From Bauldia sp. (GTDB taxonomy: Bacteria; Pseudomonadota; Alphaproteobacteria; Rhizobiales; Kaistiaceae): a stretch of 64,000 bases of DNA. Below, piece after piece: positions 52,901 to 60,928 of the stretch. The stretch is from assembly GCA_026126065.1 (NCBI GenBank), contig JAHCJY010000003.1:531549-595548 (forward strand). The letters run 5' to 3'. The notes under the pieces are model-generated. The model ran no database searches. It was given only the letters and a program-made list of their open reading frames with translations, and had not been told where the DNA came from. Position numbers and translations under genes: made by a program. Positions within the stretch are counted from its first letter, which is position 1. Each line of letters opens with the position of its first letter.

Positions 52901-54347
52901 CGATGAAGAGGGGAAACCCCGGCTCCGCAGGCCACGCGGAAGACGCCAGGTCGAGCGCGATCCTGATTTCCCGTCCCGCCGGCGTCGTCCGTGCCTGTAC
53001 CAGCGGAAACCCGCCCGCCTCGGCGAGGACATCGGCGCCGGCGAGCCGCGACGCCGCATACGCGATGCCCGGCTCGATCGCGCGCCAGTCGACGCCGGCT
53101 GACAGGGGGTGGTCGTCCGACCACGCCGTGATCGACGTGGCGCCGGCGAGCACGGCGGGTTCCGCCCCGCCGGCAGCGCCGGCGCGCGCGAGCCAAAGCA
53201 CGTTCGTCGCCACCGTTCCATCCACCGTCGCGTCGTTGACGACGACGAGATCGATGTCGGAGACGTCGGCCGGGAGCGAATCCGCGGCCAGGAGCTCGAC
53301 CGTTCCCGCGGCGCGGAAGGCGCGGACAAGATCGGGATCTTCAACGCCGAGAAGGAGCACCCGGACCATCCTCGACGGATCCGGGACGACGAAACGAACC
53401 GTGTTGTCGTGCGGCCCGGCATCGTCGGCGATGGCCGCCACGAGCCGGCCCCCGCCCGGCAGGTCGAGCGCGACGGCAAATTCGTGGACGACGGGCGCCA
53501 GCGGCTCTCCGGCCGCGGTGGCGTCGCCGCCGGCGAGGGCGATCGTCGACCATTCGAGGAACCCCTCGGTTCCCTCGGGCTCGAACCGGACGGAAACCTC
53601 GCTGACCGCCGTACCGGCAGAGACGACTTCACCGACGATGCGCCAGCGGCCGGGCTCGCCGTCGACCGGCGTCAGGGAGGCGGAAATCCCGGCGTTTGCG
53701 GTGCCTGGATCGCCGAACAGCACGCGCTCCAGCGTGGCATTCGGAAACGCCTCGGCGATGGCCGCATCGCCGTCATCGCTTCCGTCGGTCAGGACGATGA
53801 TCCGCGTCCGTTCACCGGGCAGGGAGGCAGCCCCGATCCAGCGCACGGCTCCGGTCCAGTCGGCCGCGCCGTCTCCTGCCACGAGCGGACGCACTGCCGG
53901 CAGGAGGCCCGATGGCTCCGTCTGCCGCGCGACGACGATGTCGCTCGCCGCCGCGGCCGCAACCACCGAGACACGGCCGGCGTCGGCGGCAGCGCGCGCG
54001 ATGAGGTAGTCGCGCGCGACCGTGAACCGGTCCGTGCTGCCGTCGGCCGTGCGCATCGAGCCGGACGCATCGATGACATAGATGGTGTGCTCCGGGTCGT
54101 CGGCGGGGGAGCCGAACCGAGGCTGGGCGAGCGCGAAGGCCGCCAGCGCGACGGCCAGCAATTGCAGCGCCAGGAGAAGGTTCGGCGGTGGCCAGCGCAT
54201 CGTTTGCCGGCGCGATGCCGAGGCGTCGATCAGGCGCCAGATGAAGAGGCTCGGGACCTCGACGCGGCGTCGCCGGCGCGCGTGAAGCAGCAGGATGCCC
54301 ACGCCCAAGGCCAGGACGGCCAGCCAGGCAGGCGCGAGCAGCGTCAC
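49986..54347 (-). CDS. Double von Willebrand factor A membrane protein (Bat/Mxa-like fusion)
   Basis: Product of 1453 residues. First half (~1-620): BatA-like start with two helices (N-terminal LAVLALGVGILLL and PPNLLLALQLLAVALAAFALA), then a vWA domain with MIDAS DASGSMRTADGS (Asp93), a beta-rich periplasmic part, and a helix at ~600. Second half (~640-1453): helix, beta-sandwich repeats, a glutamine-amidotransferase-like segment (LLILGGDRAFGPGGYY) and a second vWA with MIDAS DRSGSMQGV (Asp993) and TDG, then a last helix near 1400. It looks like two usually separate genes fused. GTG start overlaps the preceding stop. Position after PQQ dehydrogenase and MxaJ-like genes resembles mxaC/mxaL, which help insert metal in methanol dehydrogenase. 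Confidence 0.78.
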   Translation of the reverse strand: MTLLAPAWLAVLALGVGILLLHARRRRRVEVPSLFIWRLIDASASRRQTMRWPPPNLLLALQLLAVALAAFALAQPRFGSPADDPEHTIYVIDASGSMRTADGSTDRFTVARDYLIARAAADAGRVSVVAAAAASDIVVARQTEPSGLLPAVRPLVAGDGAADWTGAVRWIGAASLPGERTRIIVLTDGSDDGDAAIAEAFPNATLERVLFGDPGTANAGISASLTPVDGEPGRWRIVGEVVSAGTAVSEVSVRFEPEGTEGFLEWSTIALAGGDATAAGEPLAPVVHEFAVALDLPGGGRLVAAIADDAGPHDNTVRFVVPDPSRMVRVLLLGVEDPDLVRAFRAAGTVELLAADSLPADVSDIDLVVVNDATVDGTVATNVLWLARAGAAGGAEPAVLAGATSITAWSDDHPLSAGVDWRAIEPGIAYAASRLAGADVLAEAGGFPLVQARTTPAGREIRIALDLASSAWPAEPGFPLFIANLVAWLGVPPTLEASACTAGVPCAHEARLAGGRLSGETGSVLPEAVAGADWLPTGADAVFTPARAGFLRIEHHGLAADIAVNAGVSETVVARAAEAEGAPPASRRAAFAVWIALIAVVLVLLLAEAWLAGRGSERFLRREALARGVPHAGRRRAAIALRLLTIALMVAALLQLPLPSHEPAEYRVLVSGAATDSPAAGMAEAATGQVVALGSGGAIVADIGAAPAAIPVGAGVDLGGAIRLAAAMLPADTPGRVIVAGDGRATVGTIGSAIESARAAGVPIDAAYRDPMPAGEVMVRDVVLPAPVHDGDTIAVDAIVFSTGTVNARVSFFRDGVLLAEEDVTLAPGNNRVGAALPAGERGERLFEVAVSAAGDTEPGNNRSGAVVGVRDAPAVLVVASDADWGGYLAEALAVQQLSATVIPPARAPFYMSEWLQFDVVVLMNVPAIDLTTMQQEQLARYVEVHGRGLLILGGDRAFGPGGYYQTPLERISPLSARIPQRGPQAAIAFVLDRSGSMQGVVGQGTRLDIAREATVNAIGLLHEESQVTVVVFDSEARVIVPLQERKDEAAVAMALAPISPGGGTVLLPALEAAFAELQRSTAEARHMVVMTDGLVEPADFAPLLARIREAGITVSAVAIGAEAGIALLEPIARLGGGAFHATRDFNALPSILSQEALLLSATPVVEATTPVFWVDRDAPFLSGLPATLPPLESYVATTAQPGATVHLAILDEEGETVPVLASWRHGAGQVLAFGSHGAGSGTQNWLPLAAYPLLWAQAIRQFLPGVPEPGLTVFVGRNGDEVHVTATLLDTEGRPLQGRPVVAALAGGPPVNLVEVSPGRYEASLGAAAPGTHGVVVTSNELEAAGAVHAGYQASLDFAGAAPDALMAAAAATGGAIISTETALAPGPKTWRARPGWRPWVVAALAVLLAELVLRYAPGTFAIGRAARPRSAGMVDRMKPSPRDSAAAASSS

Positions 54348-55879
54348 CGGGCACCCCGTGCGTCGCCGAAATAGCGCGTGAGCACATCGGCCGCCGACGG
54401 CTGGATGATGGTGCGGGTGACCTCCTGCTCCGGCAATTGCCGCCAGCCGGCATCGGTGCGTTCACCCTCGGCGAGCGGTATGCCCGTTCCTGCCCCGGGG
54501 GGCGCGGTATCCATTCTCAGGCGACGACCGTCGCCTTCGCGCGCATCCTCCAGAACCATTTCGCCGGCGATCTCGGGCGGCGTTCCGAATTCGGTGACGG
54601 CGCCGCCCTCGAGCGGCCGCACCCCACGGCCCGCGGCATCGCCCTCGCCGATGCCTGCATCGGCCGCGGCGCCGATCGGCACGGCCCCCGCCAATTGCCC
54701 TGGCTGGTCGAGATTCCGCGCAGCACGTCGGGCGGCCTCGGCGGCTGCCACGTTCAGGGCCTCGAGCTCGTAAAGATCGTCTGTGTTTGCCGCCGCGCCG
54801 GGACCGGGCGGCGTCGGCGACGGCATCGCGCCCGGCGGGAAGGCAGCCGGGGCGGCGGCATCCGGGCCGGGTTCTCCTGCGGCCGGGGCGGCCGGCTCGC
54901 CGCCTTCCATGGCAGGCCGGGGGCCGGGCTCGGGCGAAAGCGGCGACGCACCGCGCGGGCCCTCGATGACCTCGCGAAGTGCGCCATCGACGAGGCGGGT
55001 AAGGTCGCCGGTCGCACCCGCGGTCTCGCCGGCACGACCGTAGGCGTCGGCGGTGTTGGCGCGCAGCCGCTCGAGGTCGGCGGTGAGCCCGGCCCGGTCC
55101 AGGGTCGGCTCGGTCGCCACGGCCTCGGCGACGCGCTCGAGTTCGCGGGCGATGGCGCCGAGATAGGGGTCGTCCCGCCGTTCGGCGTCCTCGGCCAGCG
55201 CCATGGCGATGCGGCGGATTTCCTCCGCCACGTCCTCGCGCTCGGCCTCGGCAAGGATGGCCGGCTGCGCCGGCAGCGTCGCGCCCGTCCCGACGCCGGC
55301 GGCGGGGGCGTAGGTAAGGGCTGCCAACATCGCCGCGCCGATGAACAGCGCCATGGCCGCCGCCGCGAGGATAGGCCCCGAGATCCGGACCGGCACGAGG
55401 TCGCGCGGGTCGATGGCGGCGACGTGGGCCGCCACGTCGATCATCAGCGCCTGCGAGACGGCTGAGAGGCCACGCCTGTCGCCCGCGACTTCGAGGGCCG
55501 TGCTGAAGCGCTCCTTGCGTCCGAACCTGCGGTCTGCCGCGCGGGCGTGGCTGCCGATGTCGTTGCCGCCGTGGCGATTGAGGACCGCGAGTCCGGCAAG
55601 GACGACGAGCCCGACCAGGGTGGCGGCGATCCCGGTCTGGAGCAGTGGGCCGGCGATGCCGGCCCGTTCGCCCGCAACCGGCCCGAACACCCACGACGCC
55701 GGCCGGCCTGCCAGCAGATAGCCCGCTCCCAGCAAGGTGAAAGTCGCCAGCGTCGCGGTCGCCGCCACGAAGAGGCTTCGGACTGCCTGACGCTGCGCCG
55801 CGCGACGCTGCACCATCTTCAGGCGCTCTGAGAGTCCCGCGGGGACCGAAATGGCGCGGGGGATCGCCGCGTCAGTCAT
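54344..55879 (-). CDS. Membrane protein partner of the vWA protein (DUF4175-like)
   Basis: Product of 511 residues. Helices at ~38-58, ~75-100 and ~165-190 at the N-terminal side; residues 200-300 are alpha-helical with many Glu/Arg (EDVAEEIRRIAMALAEDAERR), compatible with coiled coil; ~310-400 is a Pro/Ala/Gly linker. The frame RRFGRKERFSTALEVAGDRRGLSAVSQALMIDVAAHVAAI suggests a family often encoded next to BatA-like vWA genes. Its stop overlaps the vWA start (GTGA), so the pair works together. The upstream MxaJ-like gene ends 36 bases before it. A MoxR ATPase is expected in such operons but is not in the window. Confidence 0.65.
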   Translation of the reverse strand: MTDAAIPRAISVPAGLSERLKMVQRRAAQRQAVRSLFVAATATLATFTLLGAGYLLAGRPASWVFGPVAGERAGIAGPLLQTGIAATLVGLVVLAGLAVLNRHGGNDIGSHARAADRRFGRKERFSTALEVAGDRRGLSAVSQALMIDVAAHVAAIDPRDLVPVRISGPILAAAAMALFIGAAMLAALTYAPAAGVGTGATLPAQPAILAEAEREDVAEEIRRIAMALAEDAERRDDPYLGAIARELERVAEAVATEPTLDRAGLTADLERLRANTADAYGRAGETAGATGDLTRLVDGALREVIEGPRGASPLSPEPGPRPAMEGGEPAAPAAGEPGPDAAAPAAFPPGAMPSPTPPGPGAAANTDDLYELEALNVAAAEAARRAARNLDQPGQLAGAVPIGAAADAGIGEGDAAGRGVRPLEGGAVTEFGTPPEIAGEMVLEDAREGDGRRLRMDTAPPGAGTGIPLAEGERTDAGWRQLPEQEVTRTIIQPSAADVLTRYFGDARGAR

Positions 55880-55915
55880 GAGCCCTCTTCGCCCGGCCAG
55901 CGAGGGAGCGGGGGG

Positions 55916-56746
55916 CTAGCGCAGCAGCCCATGGTCACGAGCGAGCTCGGCGATGATCCCCTGGTCGACCAGCGACTGAATCGCCTCCGCCAGGCTGGCG
56001 TTGAAGAACTGCTCGCGGGGACGGAGACCCGCCACGAACTGGGTCGGACCGATCGGGAAGCCGAGTTCCTCAAGGACGTAGGTCGGCGGCGCATCCGGGT
56101 GGTCCGTTGCATAGGCGAGCACGGCCGGTCCCCAGACCAGAGCGGCATCGACGCTGGCGTCCGCTAGGCGGTCGAGCACCGACTCGTTTGTCGGGTACAG
56201 CACATGCGTCCAGCCACCGCCCGGGAGCGTGCGGAGATAGGTGGTGAGCGCGCCTGCCGAAAGCGAGAGAATCCTGGCGCCGATCCTTGCGGTGGCCGGG
56301 AGCTCTGCCATCGACGCGATGGGGGTGCGGGTAGCCAGCACCGTGTTCGTCGTGAGGTAGACCGGGCTCGGCGCAAGCCAGTCGGGATAGGCCGACGCGG
56401 CGGTCAGGCCCATCATCGCGTCGCACTGGTGGGCGAGGAACAGGTAGACCACGCCGTCCTGGAGCGTCGACCGGAAGTCGTACGGGTGCGTTGGGAGGTA
56501 GGGGTCAATCTCGACGATCCGGAAGTTGAGGAGCAGCGCGCCGGCGATCTCCGCGACGAGTTCCCGCTCGAACTCGGCCAGCATCGACGTCCGGTTGACG
56601 CAGAAGACGATCTCGTTGCCGACGATGACGCGCGTCGGGCGGGCGAGATCATCAGGCACGTCCTCGGGATATGGCTGCGCCAGCGCCGCCCCCGCGATCA
56701 TGCAGGCCGCGAGCGCGGCCGCGGCAGTCCCACGTCGAAGAAACAT
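55916..56746 (-). CDS. MxaJ/XoxJ-like periplasmic binding protein (unit 1)
   Basis: Product of 276 residues with a signal peptide ending ALA before QPYPED. Bacterial type 3 solute-binding fold: NEIVFCVNRTSMLAEFERELVAEIAGALL, DFRSTLQDGVVYLFLAHQCDAMMGL, then VLDRLADASVDAALVWGPAVLAYATDHP. Such proteins beside PQQ dehydrogenases (MxaJ, XoxJ, PedA2-like) help activate the enzyme rather than import nutrients. It is clearly a paralogue of the gene at 60004 (shared FCxNxTSMLA-FER and YLFLAH-CDA-MGLT). It is downstream of dehydrogenase 1, with a strong hairpin between. Confidence 0.8.
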   Translation of the reverse strand: MFLRRGTAAAALAACMIAGAALAQPYPEDVPDDLARPTRVIVGNEIVFCVNRTSMLAEFERELVAEIAGALLLNFRIVEIDPYLPTHPYDFRSTLQDGVVYLFLAHQCDAMMGLTAASAYPDWLAPSPVYLTTNTVLATRTPIASMAELPATARIGARILSLSAGALTTYLRTLPGGGWTHVLYPTNESVLDRLADASVDAALVWGPAVLAYATDHPDAPPTYVLEELGFPIGPTQFVAGLRPREQFFNASLAEAIQSLVDQGIIAELARDHGLLR

Positions 56747-56769
56747 GACTTTTCCGAACCGAGAAATTA

Positions 56770-56794
56770 CCTCCCGCCGCGGCGCGGCGGGAGG
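56770..56794 (-). terminator. Perfect hairpin between dehydrogenase 1 and binding protein 1
   Basis: CCTCCCGCCGC-GGC-GCGGCGGGAGG, 11-base perfect arms, flanked by A and T that can also pair. It is 24 bases from the start of the binding protein gene and probably caps the highly expressed dehydrogenase message. No T run. Confidence 0.55.
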
Positions 56795-56871
56795 TGGGTC
56801 CCGGAGTGGAGGCCGGAGACCCGGTCAGCGGATGGCGGGGCCACCGGCCCCGTCATCCTGCGTCGGACCGC

Positions 56872-58743
56872 CTATTCCGGCAGCGCGAACACGTAGACCA
56901 TGTTGGCCGTGCTCACATTGTCGGTGAGGGCCATGGCTGGGCTCAGCTGGTTGTTGCCGTTGCTGTTCTGGCCCGCGACGACGGCGACGTACTGACGGCC
57001 GTCGATGGCGTAGGTGGACATGTAGCCGGAGATGCCCGAGCCGAGGCGGGTCTGCCAGATCCGCTCGCCGGTATCGATGTCGACCGCGAAGAAGTAGCGG
57101 TCGGCATTGCCGTTGAACACCAGGCCGCCAGCCGTGATGAGGACGGGCGAGTAGTTGCTGTCCTGCATGGTGTGCTGCCAGAAGGTGTCGCCGGTCTCGA
57201 CATTCACCGCGGTGATGCGGCCGCCCGGATAGTCCTCGCCCTGCGGCAGGTTCGGGTTGGCCACGGTCACGTTCTGGGTGTTGTAGAGGAAGTTGCCAGC
57301 CGGCTCGCGGTCCGTGCGCGACGTGCTTTCCGTGCAGCGGTCGCGGGTCGGCTGGATCATGATGTTGCGAACCGGGTCATAGGCACCCGACGGCCAGTCG
57401 CGGCCGCCCATGTAGGTCGGGCAGAAGAAGATCGTCCCGCCGGCCTCATTCATGATTGTCTCGGGATTCAGCGTCGGGACGCCGGTGACCGCGTCGATGC
57501 TCTCGTAGAGGTTGGTCGCACCGTCCCATGTCTGGCGGGCGTAGATGAACTCGCCAGTCTCCATGTCGAAGCTCCAGATCACCGCCGTCTTGCAGGGCAT
57601 ACCGGTCAGTGTCCGGCGCTCCGACCCGGCGAGCGCGGTGTTGGCCGCGTACATGCCTTCGGCGTTCGGGTTCGGGTTGACGACAGTCGGGATGACCATC
57701 ATGTCGAAGGTGCACTCCTGGTCCCAGTTGTCCTGGGGCAGGACCTGGTGGCGCCAGACGACCTCTCCGGTCTCCGGACGGATCGTCCAACGCTCATTGG
57801 TGCCGGCATTGGTGGCATTCATGCCCACCACGCCGCGCTGAACGTCGGGCGCCGGGCAGTTGCCGGTGGAGCCGTAGTTCACGAGGTTGGTGACCGGATC
57901 GTAGGTGATCTGGCCCCACACGCCGGTGCACCAGCGGCTCTCGAACGGAACGCCGGCCCAGGTCTCGTCGCCGGGCTCGCCGGGCCGCGGGATGACCTCG
58001 TTGCGCCACAGTTCCTCGCCGGTGGCGGCGTCGTGGCCCGTGACCCAGCAGCCGAACTCCGCCACCTGGCAGGTCGAACCGGTGATGACGATGCCGTTGA
58101 CGACGATCGGACCCGAGCTGTTGCCCGCATAGCCGTCCCCGCCGGTCGGGGTGTCCCAGAGAACCTGGCCCGATTTGACGTCGAGGGCGACGATGTGGGC
58201 GTCCGAGGTCGCCATGAAGATCATGTCCTCATACAGCGCGACGGAACGCTGGCGCTGGCCCCACGATGTGCGGAGGGGGCCGTTGACCCAGTCGACGGTC
58301 GGAATCTCGCCCCGGGTATACTGCCAGATGAGGTCGCCGCTGGCGGCATCGATGGCCTGAACCTGGTCCCACGGATTGGGCAGGATCATGATGCCGTCAT
58401 GCACCAGAGGAACGCCTTCGTTCTGGCCGGTGCCCATTGCTCGGGCCCAGACGAGAGTGAGCGAGTTGATGTTGTCGCGGTTGATCTGATCGAGCGTGGA
58501 ATAGCCCCACATCTCGTAGTTGCCGCGCAGCATGAGCCAGTCATTGGGGCTCGGATTGCGCAGCATCTCGTCCGTAACGGTGGTCCAGTTGGCGAAGATC
58601 TGATCGCGACGGGCGGTCTGATCCACGTTCAGTTGGGCGGCCGTCGTGGCGGCGGGCGCCGGGGCTGCGGGCTGCGCTAACGCGGCCGAGCTCGCCATGC
58701 ATCCCATCGACACCGCCGCCAGCAGGCGGAGTGTTGATTTCAT
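56872..58743 (-). CDS. Periplasmic PQQ-dependent dehydrogenase (unit 1)
   Basis: Product of 623 residues, signal peptide 1-23, no heme. Eight-bladed propeller with tryptophan-docking repeats (GEELW, GEVVW, GDTFW). It begins DWLMLRGNYEMWGYSTLDQINRDNI as in methanol/ethanol-type quinoproteins. Catalytic region is VLPQDNWDQECTFDMM, with Asp341 as the probable base; Glu343 stands where lanthanide enzymes have the extra Asp. The vicinal Cys-Cys of methanol dehydrogenases is absent (RQRS at 164-167); cysteines instead lie at 225, 232, 272 and 296. Substrate is unknown, presumably an alcohol. Strong paralogue of 61009-62847. AAGGAAAC precedes the ATG. Confidence 0.87.
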   Translation of the reverse strand: MKSTLRLLAAVSMGCMASSAALAQPAAPAPAATTAAQLNVDQTARRDQIFANWTTVTDEMLRNPSPNDWLMLRGNYEMWGYSTLDQINRDNINSLTLVWARAMGTGQNEGVPLVHDGIMILPNPWDQVQAIDAASGDLIWQYTRGEIPTVDWVNGPLRTSWGQRQRSVALYEDMIFMATSDAHIVALDVKSGQVLWDTPTGGDGYAGNSSGPIVVNGIVITGSTCQVAEFGCWVTGHDAATGEELWRNEVIPRPGEPGDETWAGVPFESRWCTGVWGQITYDPVTNLVNYGSTGNCPAPDVQRGVVGMNATNAGTNERWTIRPETGEVVWRHQVLPQDNWDQECTFDMMVIPTVVNPNPNAEGMYAANTALAGSERRTLTGMPCKTAVIWSFDMETGEFIYARQTWDGATNLYESIDAVTGVPTLNPETIMNEAGGTIFFCPTYMGGRDWPSGAYDPVRNIMIQPTRDRCTESTSRTDREPAGNFLYNTQNVTVANPNLPQGEDYPGGRITAVNVETGDTFWQHTMQDSNYSPVLITAGGLVFNGNADRYFFAVDIDTGERIWQTRLGSGISGYMSTYAIDGRQYVAVVAGQNSNGNNQLSPAMALTDNVSTANMVYVFALPE

Positions 58744-59121
58744 GGTGTTTCCTTCCCTGTGTTTCTGGAGCATGCCATTCTTCGAATGGTCAGTGATGCC
58801 GAACGGGCCCCCCGAGTCCGGAGCGACTTGGCTTCCCCGGATCCCGACAAAGTAGGCCATTCAGTATCAGCTGCCGCCCTCAACGGCACCTGATACCTGA
58901 CTCCAAAATTCAGCTTTGTCCAGTCCTGATCGACGCTCGCGTATCTGAGGCAAACCGCCGTTATCTGGTCCGCTTCGCGAGACGAGGAGTCACGGAACAG
59001 TGTCCGATTTGATGATCGGGGAGATCAAACTTGAGTATGTTTCACATGTTTAGTTTGGTAAAGCGGCGATCCCCTGGCCACCATCGCCGGGCCTCCCCAT
59101 CCACTGAACAGGAGCAACCTC
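58744..59121. promoter_or_regulatory. Divergent promoter region of unit 1
   Basis: Separates dehydrogenase 1 (minus) and CHRD-cytochrome 1 (plus). It holds a CCATTC-TTC-GAATGG palindrome at 58775-58789, the 29-base element at 58898-58926 that recurs before dehydrogenase 2, and a TTTGAT-10-ATCAAA repeat at 59008-59029, about 93 bases before the cytochrome. No gene-like frame. Confidence 0.55.
58898..58926 (-). promoter_or_regulatory. Conserved 29-base upstream element, copy 1
   Basis: Matches 24 of 29 bases with 63004-63032. It begins 155 bases before the dehydrogenase 1 ATG (157 for copy 2). Core shared stretch is TCAGCTTTGTC on the plus strand. Probably a common promoter or operator for both dehydrogenase units. 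Confidence 0.6.
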
Positions 59122-59916
59122 TTGCGTCCCAGGACTCTCACCGCCGCAATCGGCACCGGCGCCCTCGCCCTCGGACTGGGGATGGCCGGGGCCCAGGACA
59201 CAGGGCCTCGCCAAGCGACGATCGACCCGCTGGTAGCCGCAGCCACTGCCACCCACGTCGCATCGCTTGCGAATGACAACGTGATCCCGCCGGTCGAGAC
59301 GACGGCCGGCGGTACGGCGTGGCTGTTCCTCGACGCCGCCAGCCACACGCTGAGCTGGACGGTCGAGTATGCCGGGCTCACCGGCCCGGCTACCGCGGCC
59401 AGCTTCCATGGCCCGGCCGGTGCAGCCGCCAATGCGCCGGCGGTCCTCGGTCTCGGCGTGCAGAACCCGATCCAGGGAAGTGCGCAGCTCACCGCCGAAC
59501 AGGCGGCGCAGCTCGACGCCGGTCAGTGGTACATCAGCCTCTCCACGGGCAACAATCCGGAAGGCGAGATTCGCGGACAGGTCCTTCCGGTCGAGGCCGA
59601 CGCAGCCGCCGCCCCGGCCGACGACGCCGCCCTGATGGCAACCCTGATGGCCGACGGCCAGGCCGTGTACTCCGCCAACTGCCGCGTCTGCCATGGCGGC
59701 AATGGCGAGGGCGGCAACGGCCCCGAACTCGCCGGCTACAGCCTCCTCGCCAACGCCCAGACGGTCATCAGCCAGACAATCAATGGCGGCGGCTACATGC
59801 CGCCCTTCGGCTATCTCGACAACCACTCCATCGCCGCCGCGGCGACGTACATCCGAAACGCCTGGGGCAACGCCTTCGGCATCGTCACCGAAGCCGAAGT
59901 CGCCGCACTGCGATAG
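59122..59916 (+). CDS. CHRD-domain/cytochrome c fusion (unit 1)
   Basis: Product of 264 residues from a TTG start with AGGAG 7 bases upstream. Signal peptide ends near MAGAQ. Residues ~45-155 are a CHRD (chordin) domain (VIPPVETTAGGTAWLFLDA, YAGLTGPATAASFHGPAG, NPEGEIRGQ), here lacking His at two places where copy 2 has HFHG and NVH. Residues ~165-264 are a class I cytochrome c with CRVCH (187-191) and Met ligand in GGGYMPPFG. Divergent from a PQQ dehydrogenase, so likely its electron acceptor, as XoxG is for XoxF. Codons 148-239 are identical to those of the copy at 63268. Confidence 0.85.
   Translation: MRPRTLTAAIGTGALALGLGMAGAQDTGPRQATIDPLVAAATATHVASLANDNVIPPVETTAGGTAWLFLDAASHTLSWTVEYAGLTGPATAASFHGPAGAAANAPAVLGLGVQNPIQGSAQLTAEQAAQLDAGQWYISLSTGNNPEGEIRGQVLPVEADAAAAPADDAALMATLMADGQAVYSANCRVCHGGNGEGGNGPELAGYSLLANAQTVISQTINGGGYMPPFGYLDNHSIAAAATYIRNAWGNAFGIVTEAEVAALR
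59563..59839 (+). repeat. 277-base identical repeat, copy 1
   Basis: Reads identically to 63724-64000 (offset 4161); the window ends inside copy 2, so the true length is at least 277. It covers the end of the CHRD domain and most of the cytochrome c domain. Confidence 0.93.
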
Positions 59917-59922
59917 TGCAAA

Positions 59923-59944
59923 CGGCCGGCGCCAGCGCCGGCCG
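59923..59944. terminator. Hairpin between convergent cytochrome 1 and binding protein 2
   Basis: CGGCCGGCGC-CA-GCGCCGGCCG, 10-base perfect arms, 7 bases past the cytochrome stop. Equally strong on both strands, so may end either transcript. No T run. Confidence 0.5.
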
Positions 59945-60003
59945 ACCTCCCGGCCCGCGTGAAAGGCGCACGAAAGGCGTCGTGCCGCCCCGCCCACCTG
60001 CCG

Positions 60004-60855
60004 CTACTGGTCGGGAGCCACCAGCCCGTACTCGCGGGCAAGGCGGTCGAGCACGCCCTGTTCCCGCAACGACTCGATCGCCTGGGCGAGGCTGAGGTTC
60101 AGGAAGTCCTCCCGCGGCCGAAGGCCCAGGACGAACCGGGTCTGGGCAACCGGGAATGTGAGCCCGGGCACGACATGGACATCGGGAGCGTCGGGGTGGT
60201 CGGCGAGATAGGCCGTCAGCGCCGGGCGCCAGATCAGGGCGGCGTCGATGGTGCCGTCCGCCAGCCGGTCCAGGATGAACTCGTGGCTCGGGTAGAGGAG
60301 CTGGGTCCAGCGGCTGGCCTCGGGCAACACACGGAGATAGTTGGTGAGGGCGCCTCCGGCGAGCGAGAACAGGCGGACGCCGATGCTGGCGCTGCGCGGC
60401 AGCTCATTCATCGACGTCATCTGGCTTCGTGTCACGAAGACCGTGTCCGTTGCGAGATAGGCCGGGCTCGCGTGCAACCATTCCGGATAGTCGGCCGCCT
60501 CCGTGAGGCCCATCAGCGCGTCGCATTCATGCGCAAGGAACAGGTAGATTTCGCCGTCGATCAGCGGCAGGCGGAAATCGTACTTGTCGGTCGGCGTCAC
60601 GGGGTTCACATCGACCACTTCGAAGCGAAGGAGCAGGGTGTCCGCAAGCTCCTGCGCCAGTGCGCGCTCGAAATCGGCAAGCATGGACGTGGTGTTGATG
60701 CAGAAGGCGATCTCGTCCCCGGTGACGCGGCGCGTGATGCGCAGCATGTGCTCCGGGAGTTCGTCCATGAAGTCCCGGTACTGCGCGACGGCCGGGCTGC
60801 TGCCGATCGTGATCGCGAGGATCGCGGCCATCGTGGAACGGATCAGGAATCGCAT
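60004..60855 (-). CDS. MxaJ/XoxJ-like periplasmic binding protein (unit 2)
   Basis: Product of 283 residues with a signal peptide ending AVA before QYRDFMDE. Same family as 55916-56746: DEIAFCINTTSMLADFERALAQELADTLL, YLFLAHECDALMGLTEAADYPEW, FILDRLADGTIDAALIWRPALTAYLADHPDAPD, and the ending GLRPREDFLNLSLAQAIESL. Roughly half the residues match copy 1 by eye, so the duplication is old or fast-evolving here. Probably matures or activates dehydrogenase 2, downstream of which it lies. Confidence 0.8.
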   Translation of the reverse strand: MRFLIRSTMAAILAITIGSSPAVAQYRDFMDELPEHMLRITRRVTGDEIAFCINTTSMLADFERALAQELADTLLLRFEVVDVNPVTPTDKYDFRLPLIDGEIYLFLAHECDALMGLTEAADYPEWLHASPAYLATDTVFVTRSQMTSMNELPRSASIGVRLFSLAGGALTNYLRVLPEASRWTQLLYPSHEFILDRLADGTIDAALIWRPALTAYLADHPDAPDVHVVPGLTFPVAQTRFVLGLRPREDFLNLSLAQAIESLREQGVLDRLAREYGLVAPDQ

Positions 60856-60899
60856 GGTCTGAATTGTCTCTCTCGATCGGCCCGACGGCCGGGGAGGGA

Positions 60900-60928
60900 G
60901 CACTCCCGCCCCAGGTTGGCGGGAGTGC
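60900..60928 (-). terminator. Perfect hairpin between dehydrogenase 2 and binding protein 2
   Basis: GCACTCCCGCC-CCAGGTT-GGCGGGAGTGC, 11-base perfect arms. The stem core CTCCCGCC is shared with the hairpin at the same place in unit 1 (56770-56794). Confidence 0.55.

Noticed and set aside
58480..58500. FixK box inside dehydrogenase 1 (ttgatctgatcgag)
   Set aside because: The right half does not fit and it is inside coding sequence; the paralogue has a similar codon run.
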